Assembly: GCA_030248135.1 (NCBI GenBank)
Contig: JASANC010001711.1
Location: 1-64,000, forward strand
Length of the DNA: 64,000 nt
Direction: 5' to 3'
Origin: Theristus sp. LFF4_11
Lineage: Eukaryota > Nematoda > Chromadorea > Monhysterida > Xyalidae
Shown here: piece after piece, positions 45,325 through 58,560 of the stretch
Layout: the number at the start of each line of letters is the position of its first letter
Position numbering within the stretch: position 1 is the stretch's first letter
Position numbers and translations under genes: made by a program
The notes under the pieces: generated by a model
The model's input: the letters and a program-made list of their open reading frames with translations, nothing else
The model's database searches: none
What the model was told of the DNA's origin: nothing

Positions 45325-47449
45325 CAATCATAAAGAAACATTTATTGTGGTATTATCTAGTATCAATTTTTTAGGTTCTGCGACTCAATACGTATGCAGA
45401 CTTCGAAAAGAAACTATAGTTTCAATCTTCATGTGGCAACTTAAAATAGTTTAAAATAGTGACTGGGCCCTACGTTGGAAACTCGGATTACTATGACAAT
45501 TTTTAATTCCCGCGTCATGTATGAAACTGTTTACCTATCTATGCGCGCGTTGAGTCTCGGACCAAAATAAAAGACATAAAGACATAAAAGACGTAAAAGA
45601 CCGTAATCGTTGATGTTTGAAGGAATTTTTCACATTGAATGTGCTTGCTTACGTTGGAACACACCCTGGTTTCAACTTCACTTAGGACCTCTCTCTGTTG
45701 GGGTCGGAACTTGTTTGGGATCTCAGTAATAAAGGGGCGTACAGAAAAAACAGAAAGTGAAACGCTTGGAAACAAGAGTTAACCGTTGAGTAACGTTGGC
45801 CAACATCATGCATGTTCTCTGGGACGTTAAGCAACGTTATTCCACATCGTTATCGACATTGAAAACGTTGACTGCGCGTCTCAAAATGCACAGCACGGTA
45901 AAAACCTGAACGTTACGTTAATCTGGGTTCAGTGTTAAATAACGTAATGTGTTTCTTTTGTGTGCCTGAATAATTTCCATTCATGAACTATTTACTGAAC
46001 GTGTTGCTATGTTTTACACAGCTACGCGTCACTAAATACTGCTTCATGAATGCCCCTGAGAATTACCGCTGAACAAACTACTGTACAGATAACAAACGTT
46101 CGCCAGGCAACAGTGAGTTAGAGTGCCTCTATTCTTTCGAGTATTGGCCGGGTTGTTGTTGTTGTTGGCCGGGTGGTCACCTTGACCGGTATGTCGGTTC
46201 AGCATGTCGAAACGGCACAAACCGAGTGGAGCGAACTGCTCCAGACGCCACAAGGCGATATGCGCTGGTAGCTGAACGAAACAAGCACGGTGAAACGGTC
46301 GAACGTGCAGACGGGTGTGGTTTTCATCGGTTTCAGCCGTGGCTGAAGATCGCATAGCAGAGTCGCAGTGCAAGATGACTGGATATGGCGAAATCTTGCA
46401 ATTAATAAATCAAAAAAGGTCGTGATGCGAATGCGGGTTCGAAAACAGTGCTGATCGGTTGTACGGCTGGTGTGCTCGTGTGCACATCTGGCGACACCAG
46501 TACGAACAATACAACGACACCGCGGGCACAGCAGCCTCGGTGGCGAAATGTTGTGGTGGTGGTGGTGGTGGGCCAGAAGAAGCGCCGTGAAAACCAAAAC
46601 CAGTCAACAATCGAACAACAACTGAAAATCCAGCACAAAAAACGAAGCCTTACAGCTTATGCTCGTCATGCGATACATGTTCATGTTCTCTCTACCGAGA
46701 GAAAGCGAAAAATACCAATATGGTGCGCACGTGAATTGAAACGACGCTCTCGCAGACATGTATTACAATATTCGGCGACAGACGAATCGAAAGGCACAAC
46801 AGCGGTTTCCCTACTGCGGATTTTGGGACACACATTTTTAGTGCGTTGATAATGTCTGATGAAATACCCTGTTTAACAGACAGTATTACTCATAACGCAC
46901 TTCCACGAATATTTATGACGTTTCACACAGACAGACAAACACACTGATAAGGTCGATTAGTCGCAATTGTTGCCGTTATCCACATTTTCCCATTCTCCAC
47001 TCATTCACCACTATTTACTGTGTACCAACCGTCAACTAACCATGTCAAAAGCACATTGTCCCGTTTTACCTTGTTTTTTTGTAGTTTCAATGTTTATGTT
47101 TACTTTTGTGCTAGAAAGTTATGCCATGCAAATTCTTTACAATTTCATAATTCTCTAATGTGAAAAAAGTGTGCGTTAAGCGATTTTGTGCTGTTATGAT
47201 TCATCGGTAATTTCATTAATACATGCTCATGTTTACGTAGCTGTTAGTGTCGTCATGACGATCTGTAACCACTGCCACTGTGTTATTGCGCAATGCCCAC
47301 CATTGCCATTTTTTTTGCATTTTAGTCGTACGGTTCGGTTTTGAAGAAACGTAAATCGTAAAAAAAAACAATTGCACAATCGAACACGCTACTGCAGCGG
47401 TCATCTCATTCTCAGCCGGGAGAAATCAGTCTTCTTTCCAACAAATCCC
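45325..47449. other. Intergenic, no firm gene
   Basis: Contains the repeat shared with 17565-17665 (45465-45575) and one arm of the 32597-32662 palindrome (46025-46055). Open frames on both strands at 46044-46850 are low-complexity (poly-His/Val from a GGT run near 46553) and have no recognisable domain. Confidence 0.5.
45465..45575 (+). repeat. Dispersed repeat shared with 17565-17665
   Basis: Shares AATTCCCGCGTCATG, AACTGTTTACCTA and GTTGAGTCTC with the inverse of 17565-17665. Confidence 0.6.
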
Positions 47450-49464
47450 ATGGCAAGCTCAGCTCATTACATGACGACGGTGCACATTGGAATGCACGCG
47501 TTTGAGTGGCACGAAGGCAGCGCATCGAGGAAATCAAAGTCACACTCGAACCACCGGAAACCAGCGGAGCGAGCGCAAGTCCAGTCGACGCGCGTCGACG
47601 ACGTGCGAACGGAATCGCAGCGTTTCTCGACCGGCTCCGGCTTACAGCGCAATGAGTGGACACTGCAGCTGTCGCGTGTCAACGATTTGAGCCGTCCACT
47701 GAGCATGTCACTGTGTCGAAAGTGCAACAACAACGAATCCACTGCACATTCGCCGGTGGACGTGCGTTTCAAGTTGGCCGTGAAGTTGCCGGACACCAAT
47801 CGAGTGCTCAGCGACGCACGCTGGCAGATGTACCGCTTTGATGAATGCAACGAGCGCACGCCAGCGATTGCAGTTGCAGATGTACCATCAACGTTCAGTG
47901 CAATGAACAAGCGTGGTAGGCCGGTTGTTCAGTTATGCAGGTTTGAGTTTGTTTTTGTTATCTTTTGACAGAGTTTCATTTTTGAATGTTTACACTACAG
48001 GTCTCGTCACGAGCAACGGCGACTGCTGCTTTCTTGTTGAAATGATTTTGACCAATCAAGTTGAACTGGACTCAAACACAGACGATGATATCTTCAACCG
48101 TGAACTACTACCGTTGCAGACTCATTTCAAACCAGATGACATCACAGTGGTCTGGTACAAGTACGAACTGCAAAAAGAACCAGGTTTAGTGACGTTCCCA
48201 TAGGTAGTTTGTAATTTTGCACAACAGCCTAAGCGATGATTGGTTGCGTTCAGATGAAAAACTAGCGAATCGTATAACGGTGGCGACAAAAGACGATGAA
48301 ATGTTTTATTTACACGCTGACGTCGTATGTCCAATATCAGACATGTTCAAACGATATCACTACAGCGAACAACAGTTTGTGGAAAGTGTACACGGTTGGA
48401 GAAATTTAGTTTATTTCACACGGCTTTTATTTTTCAGTTAGCGCTTAGTTTCAATGCACCAATGCATATGATGGTCATTTTTGCAGACAAACTCGAACTG
48501 AAAACGATCACAAGCGCAACGTTGCGCGAAGTGCTTCGCTTCGCCTATCTCCGCTGTGCACCCGAGAATTTCAGTCAAAACGTGCTCGACATTTTGGCAG
48601 CCGCGGAGTTCTTGCAAATGCCGACACTGAAGTCGGCTTGCGAAAATGAAATTCTCCGTCAGTTGACTGCTGCCGCTGATACGGTGCGTTTTGCTTGAGG
48701 TTTTTTCGTTGTGATTTACACACATACTGTAATTGGTGCAGAATTATTCGTGGCAAAAGGAAGGCAAAAAATTTAGTTGCACTGCGTTCCTAGCTTGCTG
48801 GTGTGTGACTTGCTTCCTTGTGCTTGCCTTAAAACGTGCCAAATAAAGCAAAACATCACAAAAATCTATATACTGAGAATTTCGGAGAAATTCGTGGAGC
48901 TACCACTGGTGACCTGCCACGTGCAGCTATCATCGGCAGCTCTAGAAAATTGTGCTGTACACGAGCTAATTTTGTGAGCTGCCAGCGATAGCTCCGTGAA
49001 ACAATGCAAAATGGCAGCTCCACAAATTTTGAATGACACTGGAGAGAAGCTTTTCTTAGTGCAACAGTGAGAAGAACGTTTACATATGTCAGGACGTCGC
49101 GAACTTGGTGAATCTGTTGATCGTAACAGACTACTATGGTTTGCACACAGCGCGTCGCCAATTGGTCGACATCATTGCCAGTCGCTGGTCAGAGGTGAAA
49201 GGCAACACAACGGTGTGGTCGAGGTTGAAGCGAGAAGCTATAAAACAGGACGAACAGCACCAACAGAGCACTTGCACATCGCTCGAGGAATCCATAAACA
49301 GCGCACATGCTCACGAAGAGCCGGAACGCGATTATTCAGATGAAAATGAGTGCCCATCGTATCAGTTGTCGCAGTGGCCGCAACTGCAGCCGAACTTTGT
49401 GGATGAAATCTTGAACGCACTGTCTAATCGAATGGAACTGCTCGCCAAAGGGTCGCAGTTGTGA
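47450..49464 (+). CDS. MATH-BTB domain protein, 449 aa
   Basis: Exons 47450-47915, 48001-48183, 48254-48385, 48487-48683 and 49093-49464 close in frame. The N-terminal 65 residues are polar. A MATH/TRAF-like fold follows: EWTLQLSRVNDLSRPLSM, FKLAVKLPDTN, W-MYRFDE and GDCCFLVEMIL. Then comes a BTB domain: NRITVATKDD-FYLHADVVCPISDMFKR, LELKTITSATLREVLRFAYL and LDILAAAEFLQMPTLKSACE, then a BACK-like helix, TDYYGLHTARRQLVD. Proteins of this layout (SPOP and invertebrate MATH-BTB families) are substrate adaptors of CUL3 ubiquitin ligases: MATH binds substrate, BTB binds CUL3. The MATH part is divergent, so a different N-terminal fold is possible. The frame is open upstream to 47372, so the start is uncertain. 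It converges on the CCP receptor with 120 bp between stops. Confidence 0.82.
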
Positions 49465-49550
49465 TCAACTTATGATAAAAACTTTCACCCGTTTTGGTAA
49501 AAGTGATCCGATCATCGTTATAAACACGAGCACAGACACACCGGTCTTCA

Positions 49551-49564
49551 TTTAATGCAATAAA
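49551..49564. promoter_or_regulatory. Overlapping polyadenylation signals of two convergent genes
   Basis: AATAAA on the plus strand at 49559-49564 serves the MATH-BTB gene, which stops at 49464. ATTAAA on the minus strand (49551-49556) could serve the CCP receptor, which stops at 49585. Confidence 0.55.
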
Positions 49565-49584
49565 ATACGCAGAACAGTACGCAT

Positions 49585-52500
49585 TCATAACGAAACGTCG
49601 CTCTCGTTGTCTGCATCATCCCCATCACCATTATCTGAGTGTCCATCTTCGGATGATTGAACATCAGTTTCACTTGCAGCTAAAACGTCCGCTGGAGTCG
49701 ACCCGCTGACTGATTCATCACCAATTTCTCGTTCATCATTTTCGTCTCCTTGTTTGTTGGGCTCAGCAGATTCAGCAACGTCTTCAGTTTGCTGGTCCGA
49801 TTGTTCTGGCCACTCAGCAGTGTCTTGGCCATGTTCGTCAATTTCGTGGTACTCAGTTTCTTCGCCTGGTAACTGTTCCAAGTCGTCCATAACGCCATCT
49901 GTCTCTCCACCCATCAGTAGTCGCGCGCCTAAAAACCAATTGTTTTTTAAATTGATTTCACGTAATTGAAAAATTTAAATGTGCATGTGCAATTTCCAAT
50001 GTAAAAAACAATGCCACAAAAACGAATTTCTCACGTCGAGAGTCATACAGAAGTTCTGGCTTCCACATTTCTGGCTCTTCGATTTGCACATCCGGCATTC
50101 GACTATCGATATCAAACTCCGAATACAAGTGCTCGACATCAGCAAACGGCAGTTCATCCGAATCATTCTCTTTGTCGTCCTGTATCTCTTCATCCTTGCG
50201 GCAACAGCAGCAGAAAATCTGCAACTTTTATCAAACTGTGTTGAATAATTTCGTCCATAAACAGAAACCGTTGAAATCTTACAGAAAGAAAAAGTTTTCG
50301 GGCGCGGGCACTGCCAATCGTATGGAAGATCAACAGTAGAGCGCCTAGCGTAATGTTGAACACGGCAGAGACGGAGTAAATTGCCAGTTTCTAAAACAAC
50401 AATGCGGACGATAAAATGAATATTAAAACTTTAGATGACATGATGAAAATATGCTGGCTAACCTGCATGTGCACTGCGTGCACACCAAGCAGCCATGCAA
50501 TGAAACTGGCAACCGGAATCACCAGACCACCACGTGAATTGGCGTAGGACGAAATCCTGTCCACGTGATTGTCGGCGATTGGATTTTGAGGGTAATCACC
50601 CATCGATGTTGACTCAGAACAAACGACGGCAACGCAGACCAACACGGCGATTGGGCCTAATTCAGCGTACACATTCCAACCATCGAGATTCAGCCAGCAG
50701 GTTTTCGCATTTGCGTACGTGTCCCAGAGGAACGCACACGTTGGGCCAACCGCAAGCACTGGCGAGACCAGTGCAACGACAAGCAGTTGACCACGTGACA
50801 ACAGCGGCTGTCGCACATGCGTGTATGTGTAACAGGTGTAGTTGTGCAACGCTTCCAGACACAACGTGCCGAAATGCACCAGGAAAATGTAGTGCAGTGC
50901 AGCAGAGAACACGCGGCACACGTCGTCACTAAAAATAGAGTAGCGGATTTTTAGTTGCTTCATTGGAATACTTCAATGGAGTTACTAGTGGTTACTGCAA
51001 AAACTCAAGCTTGCCTGAATCCAACTGGATCGTAATTGGGATCGCCCAACGGATCACAGAAAGCGCCAGTGTCCATCAAAGTTGGCGTTCGGCATGGTAA
51101 GATAATGGCGTGCCCTAACAGCAGGGATATCTGTAAAAAAAACAAACGTTTGTTTAAAACAATCAGCCACACAACTGGAAGAAAACGTTTAATTGAATTT
51201 TCAATGTTGACCTCCTCAATGGCATGAAACAAGCGACCGAGCGAGAAGTCCATGATCAGAATGAATACGAGCAAGAGAACGCCGAGCATAACCATCAAGG
51301 TGACTGAGCTGAGCGTCTGTGAAGCCATCATTGCTTTTCGCTGCATCTGTTCGCTCTTGGTCAACAGCTCTGAGCACACGGTCATGGACGTGTCACACTG
51401 TGTGCCCGTAAATGGCTGCAAGTGGTTACCACATAGTGTATCTATGGTGTGCCACATAGTTACCACATATTCACCAAATGACTGGTGTTTGCCAGTTCTC
51501 CAAAACTGCAGTCACTGTTACCATATTACAAATGCACGTGAAATTTCGCAGCCCATCAATGCACTCTGCTCCGTTCATGCACGGCGACGACCAGCAATCG
51601 TTCATCTCACAATCCGGTGTGTAATGCGGCTCCCACATCCCTAAATAGCAATGCCATGGATTCCATTTCTAGACTGTCAGTGAGGCAGTTTACAACCAAA
51701 AAACACCAACCGGAACTATTGCACTTCATGACCCAGTAATACGCCTCTGGGTCGTGCATCCATTTGTAGATGTCGCCACGCTTGCAACGCACCTGCGCCC
51801 CGCCGCTCGCACGCACTTTGCCCTGATGCTCCTTTTCGTAATGAATCGCTGACGTGTGCACACCAACGCCAAAGTTGGAGAACGGCGTCGTGAAAACGTC
51901 ACACGCTGAAGACTTCACATAAAAACAAGCCAGAAAAATAAATTGACAGAAAAGCTGAAAAAAACTGAAATCAAAAAACTTTTAAAATCAAAGGTTTTCA
52001 ATCACTGACTTAGCACACATGCGGGTGGTGGATCCGGTTGCCATTGTCCACTGCTGGCATCGCACACGGAAGTCGGTGGATTGATCCAGTCGAGCAGATA
52101 ATAGCGATTTGCGTTGTCGCACGACACCGTCGCCACCGTGTACCCCTTATAGCGGCCGACACCTGCGCCGGCTGTCAGCACCGTGTCGTTGTATGATATC
52201 GCCTGACCGGTGGACGGTGTCAGCGGCGGACAAGCTGAACACCAGAGCGTGCTTGTTTGAATTTACTGTAAAATACAATGTAGTAAAGCAAAAGGCAACT
52301 CACTTCCTAAACAATTGTAACTGGCACTCCATGTACCGTCCGATTGGCAAGTAGCACTTTTTGTGGAGGCCACAACATCCATGGCAAAATGAAAATATGT
52401 CTGAAAAAAAGTCGCAACATCAATTTTTTTTATATTTCTGACAAATACAAAACATCACAGCGTTTACATTGCAATAAAAGTTCACGGTGGAACCGATGGC

Positions 52501-55500
52501 GCTTCGGCCGAAGGCGGTCAAGCTGTACGTGGTGAGTGCCTGGTTGTTGTTTGTGCCATAAATGGGCGGCTGCTTGCAACCTTCAACATCCTTTACTTGA
52601 AATTGGTTCAAGAGAATCAAAAGAATCCAGTCATATCAACTAACTTGGCTCACAACTCGGACTAGCGGTCCAAGAGCCAAGAGTGCCACTTAATGTGCAC
52701 GTGATCGTTTTAGTGGCGGCCGTTGGGTCACCGATCCAGAGGTGATTTGCAATGCATGTCAACGATGCTGTCGAACCACCGACGCTGCGTGTACCAGACC
52801 AAACGGCAGACGCAAATGTAACTGTCGGATTTACATCAGCACCCAGGGTAGGCGAGTGATCACATGCTGAAAACGTTCAATGTGGCAGACAAGTAAATGT
52901 CAGAGTGCACACAAAAACTGACTGCAGCGATGAAACAAAATTGATCAAAAGATTCATGAAATGAAAAAAAACTAATTTGAGTTGAATGCGTTTACTGTGC
53001 ACAACTGTTTCATACTTGGTTCACAGTTGCCGTGCGCTGTCCAAACGCCTGTTGTTTGACAAGTGATCTGTGTTGTAGCGTCAGACTGATCAGCGGCCCA
53101 AACGTGCTTGCCAATGCAACGCAGCGCTGCTTTGTCGCCGATGGCGCTGCGAGAGCTCAGTACGCCAGATTGACTGTACGCAACTGGAGTGGTCAACACG
53201 TTGCTGCTGGCTGTGATTGGCGGTGGACGCACACAGGCTGTGTGGAAAATAAAAAAAAATTGTCCAAGATAACACATTTTTCAACACAAACTTAGTGTGA
53301 TTGCAAAGCAATCGCTCACTTTTCTCGCAGTTTGGATGAGTTGTCCATGTCGCTGAAAGCAGGTCGGTTGCTGGCTGACATGTCACGATCTAACACAAAA
53401 AACAATTGCGGTGCCACTTGAAAAACAGTTGAAGAACCACCAGAGACAAACAGTGACTGAACCTGACTCGCCGAGCCATGGGCGCCAACCCAAACATGGT
53501 CGTTCAAGCATTTCAATGTGGCCGTCGAATGAATGGTGCTTCGTGATGTGAGCACAGTATCGCTGTAGACTACAGACGCTGCCTCAACGTAAGTTCCCAA
53601 TGGTGTCACCGGTTGTGCACAAGCTAGAACACCACAAGTTTGACTGATTTGATTATTGAGCGTATCACGACATGAGCAACTAACTTGGGTCACAAACTGG
53701 GCTTGTGGACCAAACAGCAGTGCTTCCGAGACAGGTAATGTCTTTAGTTGGGCAGCTGCTAACACATGAAGCAGCATCGTTCGACCAAACAGTGTCGGTT
53801 ACACAGCTCACAGTTGCCACCGAGCCGATTGGGCTGCGTGTTGTCAGTGTGGTAACGGAAAATGTGGGACTGGTCGCAACGTTCGTACCGAGCGTGATTG
53901 TTGGCTGATCACACGCTGGAAGAACAGGTGTAGCAACGTCTTGACTTTGAAACCGCTCATAAACTATAAAAGGAAATACATTTTAAATGAAACCAATTTA
54001 CTGGGTTGACAGAAATCAGCTGCCGTAATGGCAGGCTGCCAATCAGCTGTGGCGGCCACTGCGCTGCCATCTCCCGACGTTGGCGTGCATGTCAACACTT
54101 TTGTGGTTGTACCCGTGGCGGAGGCCCAGACATGATTGGTGATACAGGTCAACGTGACAGTGCTGCCAAGTGCACTGCGCGTAGATGATATGCTTTCGGA
54201 GAACGTTGGTGACAGTTGGTTGCTGCCAAACACGGCAGGTTGTGGACAGGCTGTAAAACTCGCAAATATTAAATCAGCTTTAGTTTATAACTTTATGTTT
54301 AAGGTTTAAAAATGCAATACATTTATGCTGTTTCATTCACTTGTGTAGCAATTTTCACTCGTCTGCCAAACAGGACCACCAGTTGCCAGACAGGTCAAAT
54401 CCCTGGTGCCCGATTTCGGCGCAGCCGGCCAAGCGTAATTCGTGTTGCACTCCAAAACAGCCTTCCCATCGGAAGTGGTCACTTTGTTGAAACCAGCAGC
54501 GTTAACAAACGTGATTGCCGGCTTCACGTTGTTGCCAACAGTAAGTGACGACTGGTCGCAAACTGAAATAAAAATTGTTTTGGGTCTCCAGTTGGCCTCC
54601 GCAGAACATTGTAGCAAGAAACTTACACCCAATACAGTTCATTGCAGCATCCTGAGCACTCCACGTACTTGATGCGGTGCAATTGTAATATTTGGTAGTT
54701 CCGGCAAAATTATCAGTCCAAATGTGGGACGATAAACAGGATATGGTTGCCGTACCAGTTGGACCAAGCACGTAATTGGTGTTGCCAGCGATTTCATTTG
54801 TGTATGCCCAAGAACTGGTGTCAGTTAGTGTGCCCGCTGTCGGCGGTTTCAAACAGGCTGAAAATTTTAATGTAGATAGGACGTCGTGTAAAAGAATGTA
54901 AACAACGGCATCAAAAACGTTTCAGGAACCTGGAACACAATTCAAACAAGTCGTCCAAGTTGCTGCCGCTGTGCAGATGAGCGTTTTCGAGCTCAGAGCG
55001 CCGTCTTGCCAAATATGATTGGCTTGACAAGCAACGGTAGCTGTGCCGGTAGGCGCCTCGACAAACGCCGTGCCTATTTCGGCCGTATAAGCCGTTGGCG
55101 CTGCCACATTTGAGCCGAGCGTGGGTGGCTTGGTGCACACTGAAACAATCGTGCGTGAAGTTTTATCATTAAAGCATTTTATATTTTATACAAGCGTCAG
55201 ATTTAAAAATCACCTGGTTTGCAATCAAGAGACGAGCTCCACGTCGCAACAGCAGTGCAGGTTAAGTTTTTGCTAGCCGTAGTACCATCGGACCAAACAT
55301 GATGTTCGTTGCATGAAGTAACCGCAACACCGGTTGGAGCTTCAACAAAGCCAGCACCTAATTCACCGTCGTAGATCATGGAACTGTTGATGTTTGCTCC
55401 AACCGTTGGCGGAGTTGCACAAACTGAAATAATTTGTTGTTTCTAGTTCGCCAAAACAGCTGCTGTCTTCTCTCTTGACATACCTGGTCTGCAATTCAAG

Positions 55501-58500
55501 CTGGTTGACCACGTGTTCGCTGCAGTGCAAGTGAGTGTCTGGGTTCCTGTTGTTCCATCTTGCCAGTTGTACCCAGCGTTACAACGGACGGTAGCAGAGC
55601 CAGTAGTCACAAGGACGTAATTTGTCGCTACTTCGTTTGCATAAACCAAACTGCTAGAATCCACATTGCTGCCGAGAGACGGCGGCTTGGTGCATACTGT
55701 AAAAAAACTTTCGCCACATTTTCAAACAAGTAACTGACAACTAGTAAACACAACGCTAACCAGCAACATTGCAGTCCAGCGACGCCGCCCAGGTGTTCGC
55801 AGCCGTGCATGCAATTGGTTTCATGCCAGCCGTTGAATCTTGCCAAAGATACCCAGTGGAACAAGACACTGTCGCAGTGCCATTACCGGAAAACACGAAG
55901 TTCGTAGCAATTTCGTTGGCATACGACGCAACTGTGCTGTCAACATTCACTCCAAGTGTGGGCGGTTTGGTGCAAACTGAAAAATTGTTGTCACTAATTA
56001 CAATAGAAAAACGGGAAACTAGCTAAGAAGGAATCAACGAACCAGCAACAGTGCAGCCTTCAGGCGTTGCAGGTGACCACGTGTCAGCTGCACTGCAGGT
56101 TATCGTCTTTGTGCCAGTGGTGGAGTCATGCCAGAGGTAGCCACCACTACAGGACACCGTTGCTGTACCGGTGCTCATCAGGACATAGTTAGTCGCTACC
56201 TCATTTGTATACATTAATGATCCAGCATCAACATTTGCACCGAGTGCCGGTGGTTTTGCGCAGACTGATAATAAATGGACAATGACTCGTTTCGCGTTTG
56301 ATGAATTCGGAAAAACACTCAAGAAACAATGAATCTGCTTCACTGACCGGTGACGGAGCAGTCTTCAGGCGCCGACCACGAGTTCACAGCGGTGCAAGTC
56401 AGCTGCTTTGTGCCGCTGGTGGAGTCGTGCCAAAGGTAGCCCGCATTACAGGACACCGTTGCAGTACCGGTGCTCGTCAAAACATAATTCGCTGCCACCT
56501 CGTTAGTGTAAGTCAAACTACCAGCATCAACATTGCTGCCGAGCGTCGGTGGTTTATTGCACACTGTGAACACAGAGGCTGTTTATGGACTATTTCCAAA
56601 ACTCAACCAAGAAATTTTAAGTAAACTACACGAAACCTGCAACGTTGCAATCTTCAGCAGTTGCTGGAGTCCAAGTGTTAGCAGAAGAACAAGTTATAGT
56701 TTTGGTGCCACTGGTTGAATCATGCCACAAATAACCCGCATTACAGGACACCGTTGCCGTTCCAGTACTTACAAACACAAAACTAGTCCCAGCTTCATTG
56801 GCGTATGCCAAAGATCCGGCATCAACATTTGAACCGAGTGAAGGTGGTTTTGAACAGACTGCAATGTAGCTTGGTGATACCGTGATGGTGAGACAAAACG
56901 CTTTTCCATTGAAAAACTCATAACCAAACAAGACCTACTGACCAGCAACACTGCAGTCCAACGACGCTGCCCACGTGTTTGCAGCCGAGCATGCAATTGT
57001 TTTTGTTCCAGCAGTGGAATCTTGCCAAAGGTATCCAGTAGAACAAGACACAGTCGCAGTGCCATTTCCGGAGAACACGAAATCCGTAGCTATTTCATTT
57101 GCATACAATATTGTACTGTCAACATTGGCGCCAAGTGCAGGAGGCTTTGAGCACACTGCAAAATGATTCGACGATCTAAAACCTTCTACAGGTTCTAAAA
57201 ATCGAACAAAAAACAGAATGAATCTCAACCAGCGATCGTGCACTGCTCAGGTGTTGCGGGCGACCAGGTGTTAGCGGCAGCACAAGTTATGGTCTTTGTG
57301 CCAGTGGTGGAGTCATGCCAGAGATAACCGCCACTGCAGGACACCGTTGCCGTGCCGGTGCCGATCAACACATAGCTCGTTGCAACCTCATTTGTGTATG
57401 TCAATGATGCTGCGTCCACGCTTGAGCCGAGTGGTGGAGGTTTTGGGCAGACTGAAGATACAGTAGTCAGCTTTCACACCTCACCTTTGTATCATTCAGC
57501 AACATTATCAACACACCAGCAACATTGCAGTCCAGCGACGCTGCCCATGTATTCGAAGCCGAACATGCAATCGTTTTTGTGCCAGCAGTAGCGTCTTGCC
57601 AAATATAACCCGCGACACAGGACACAGTGGCAGTGCCGTTGCCAGCAAACACGTAGTTAGTGGCAACTTCATTGGCATACGACGCAATTGTGCTGTCAAC
57701 ATTCACGCCAAATGCCGGGGGCTTTGAACACACTGCAAAGGTGTTTTTGAACTGATTGAAAAAAAACTATTAAAACCAGCAATACTTTTTTTAAAGATTA
57801 AAATCCCAAAGGAAGAACAAAAGAAACAATTGAATGTTTTGGGAAAACTAACCAGCTACATCGCAGTTTTCAGGCGCAGCCGGTGACCAAGTGTTAGCAG
57901 CTGAACAACTAATGGTCTTTGTGCCGCTGGTTGAATCATGCCACAAATAGCCAGCACTGCATGATATCACTGCTGTTCCAGTGGCTGCCTGCACATTGTT
58001 CGCGCCAATTTCTCCCGTGTACGTGATGGAAGCAGAGTTAACGTTGGTGCCCAATGAAGGTGGCTTGTTGCAAACTGCAATACTTTTTTATGAAGCAGTG
58101 TACAAGCCTTTTAATGACAAAACACAATTGTACGAAAGACTAGAAAACAAAATCAAAACGTTATCAAATTAAACAATACCGGGAACACACGCAGGCGTTG
58201 TTGCAGTCTCGGGTGCCACTGGGGTCCAAGTTTCACTTGCGGTACATGTAAAGCTGGCAGAATTACTGGCTGAGGCGACAAAAAGATGGTTGGCGAGACA
58301 GGTGTAGACGACAGTGTCACCAACGTTCACGGTGCCGCCAGCTGGATTCGGATTGGTAGCAGTTGTGTCAACATTGTTGCCAGTTGTCAGTGTGCACACG
58401 AGCGACTCTGCAAAAAAAAACATCACACTTGAACACAAGTGTCGTTAAATTTATTGTCAATCTTTTTTCTGTATTCACTCGCGAAACTTATCAACCCACC

Positions 58501-58560
58501 GCATCGAAGAATAAATGCGGCACTGCCAAACACAAACACCAATCCAGAAAGTCGACACAT
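49585..58560 (-). CDS. Giant CCP/sushi-EGF receptor with adhesion-GPCR-like 7TM, about 2,149 aa
   Basis: Exon 58560-58500 encodes a signal peptide. Twenty-two CCP modules follow, nearly all one exon each with phase 1-1 ends: 58407-58180, 58074-57853, 57732-57517, 57451-57230, 57155-56943, 56858-56637, 56563-56348, 56264-56043, 55976-55761, 55696-55484, 55423-55214, 55139-54930, 54857-54627, 54562-54341, 54250-54002, 53915-53685, 53623-53463+53389-53320, 53237-53016, 52866-52645, 52580-52468+52400-52304, 52234-52010 and 51905-51711. Next is an EGF module (51640-51522, finished in 51415-51212), then TM1 in 51415-51212, TM2 51130-51015, TM3-6 50928-50463, TM7 50390-50283, and tails 50218-50035 and 49928-49585. 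The 7TM part has LHYIFLVHFGTLCLEALH (TM3) and CWLNLDGW...LGPIAVLV (loop 2 to TM5), typical of adhesion/secretin GPCRs. The tail starts with CCCC (palmitoylation candidate) and ends strongly acidic. Likely a cell-surface adhesion or matrix receptor; its ligand is unknown. Confidence 0.85.

Noticed and set aside
46044..46849. Frames with poly-His or poly-Val on either strand
   Set aside because: They span a short GGT microsatellite, overlap each other and show no domain or splice signals.
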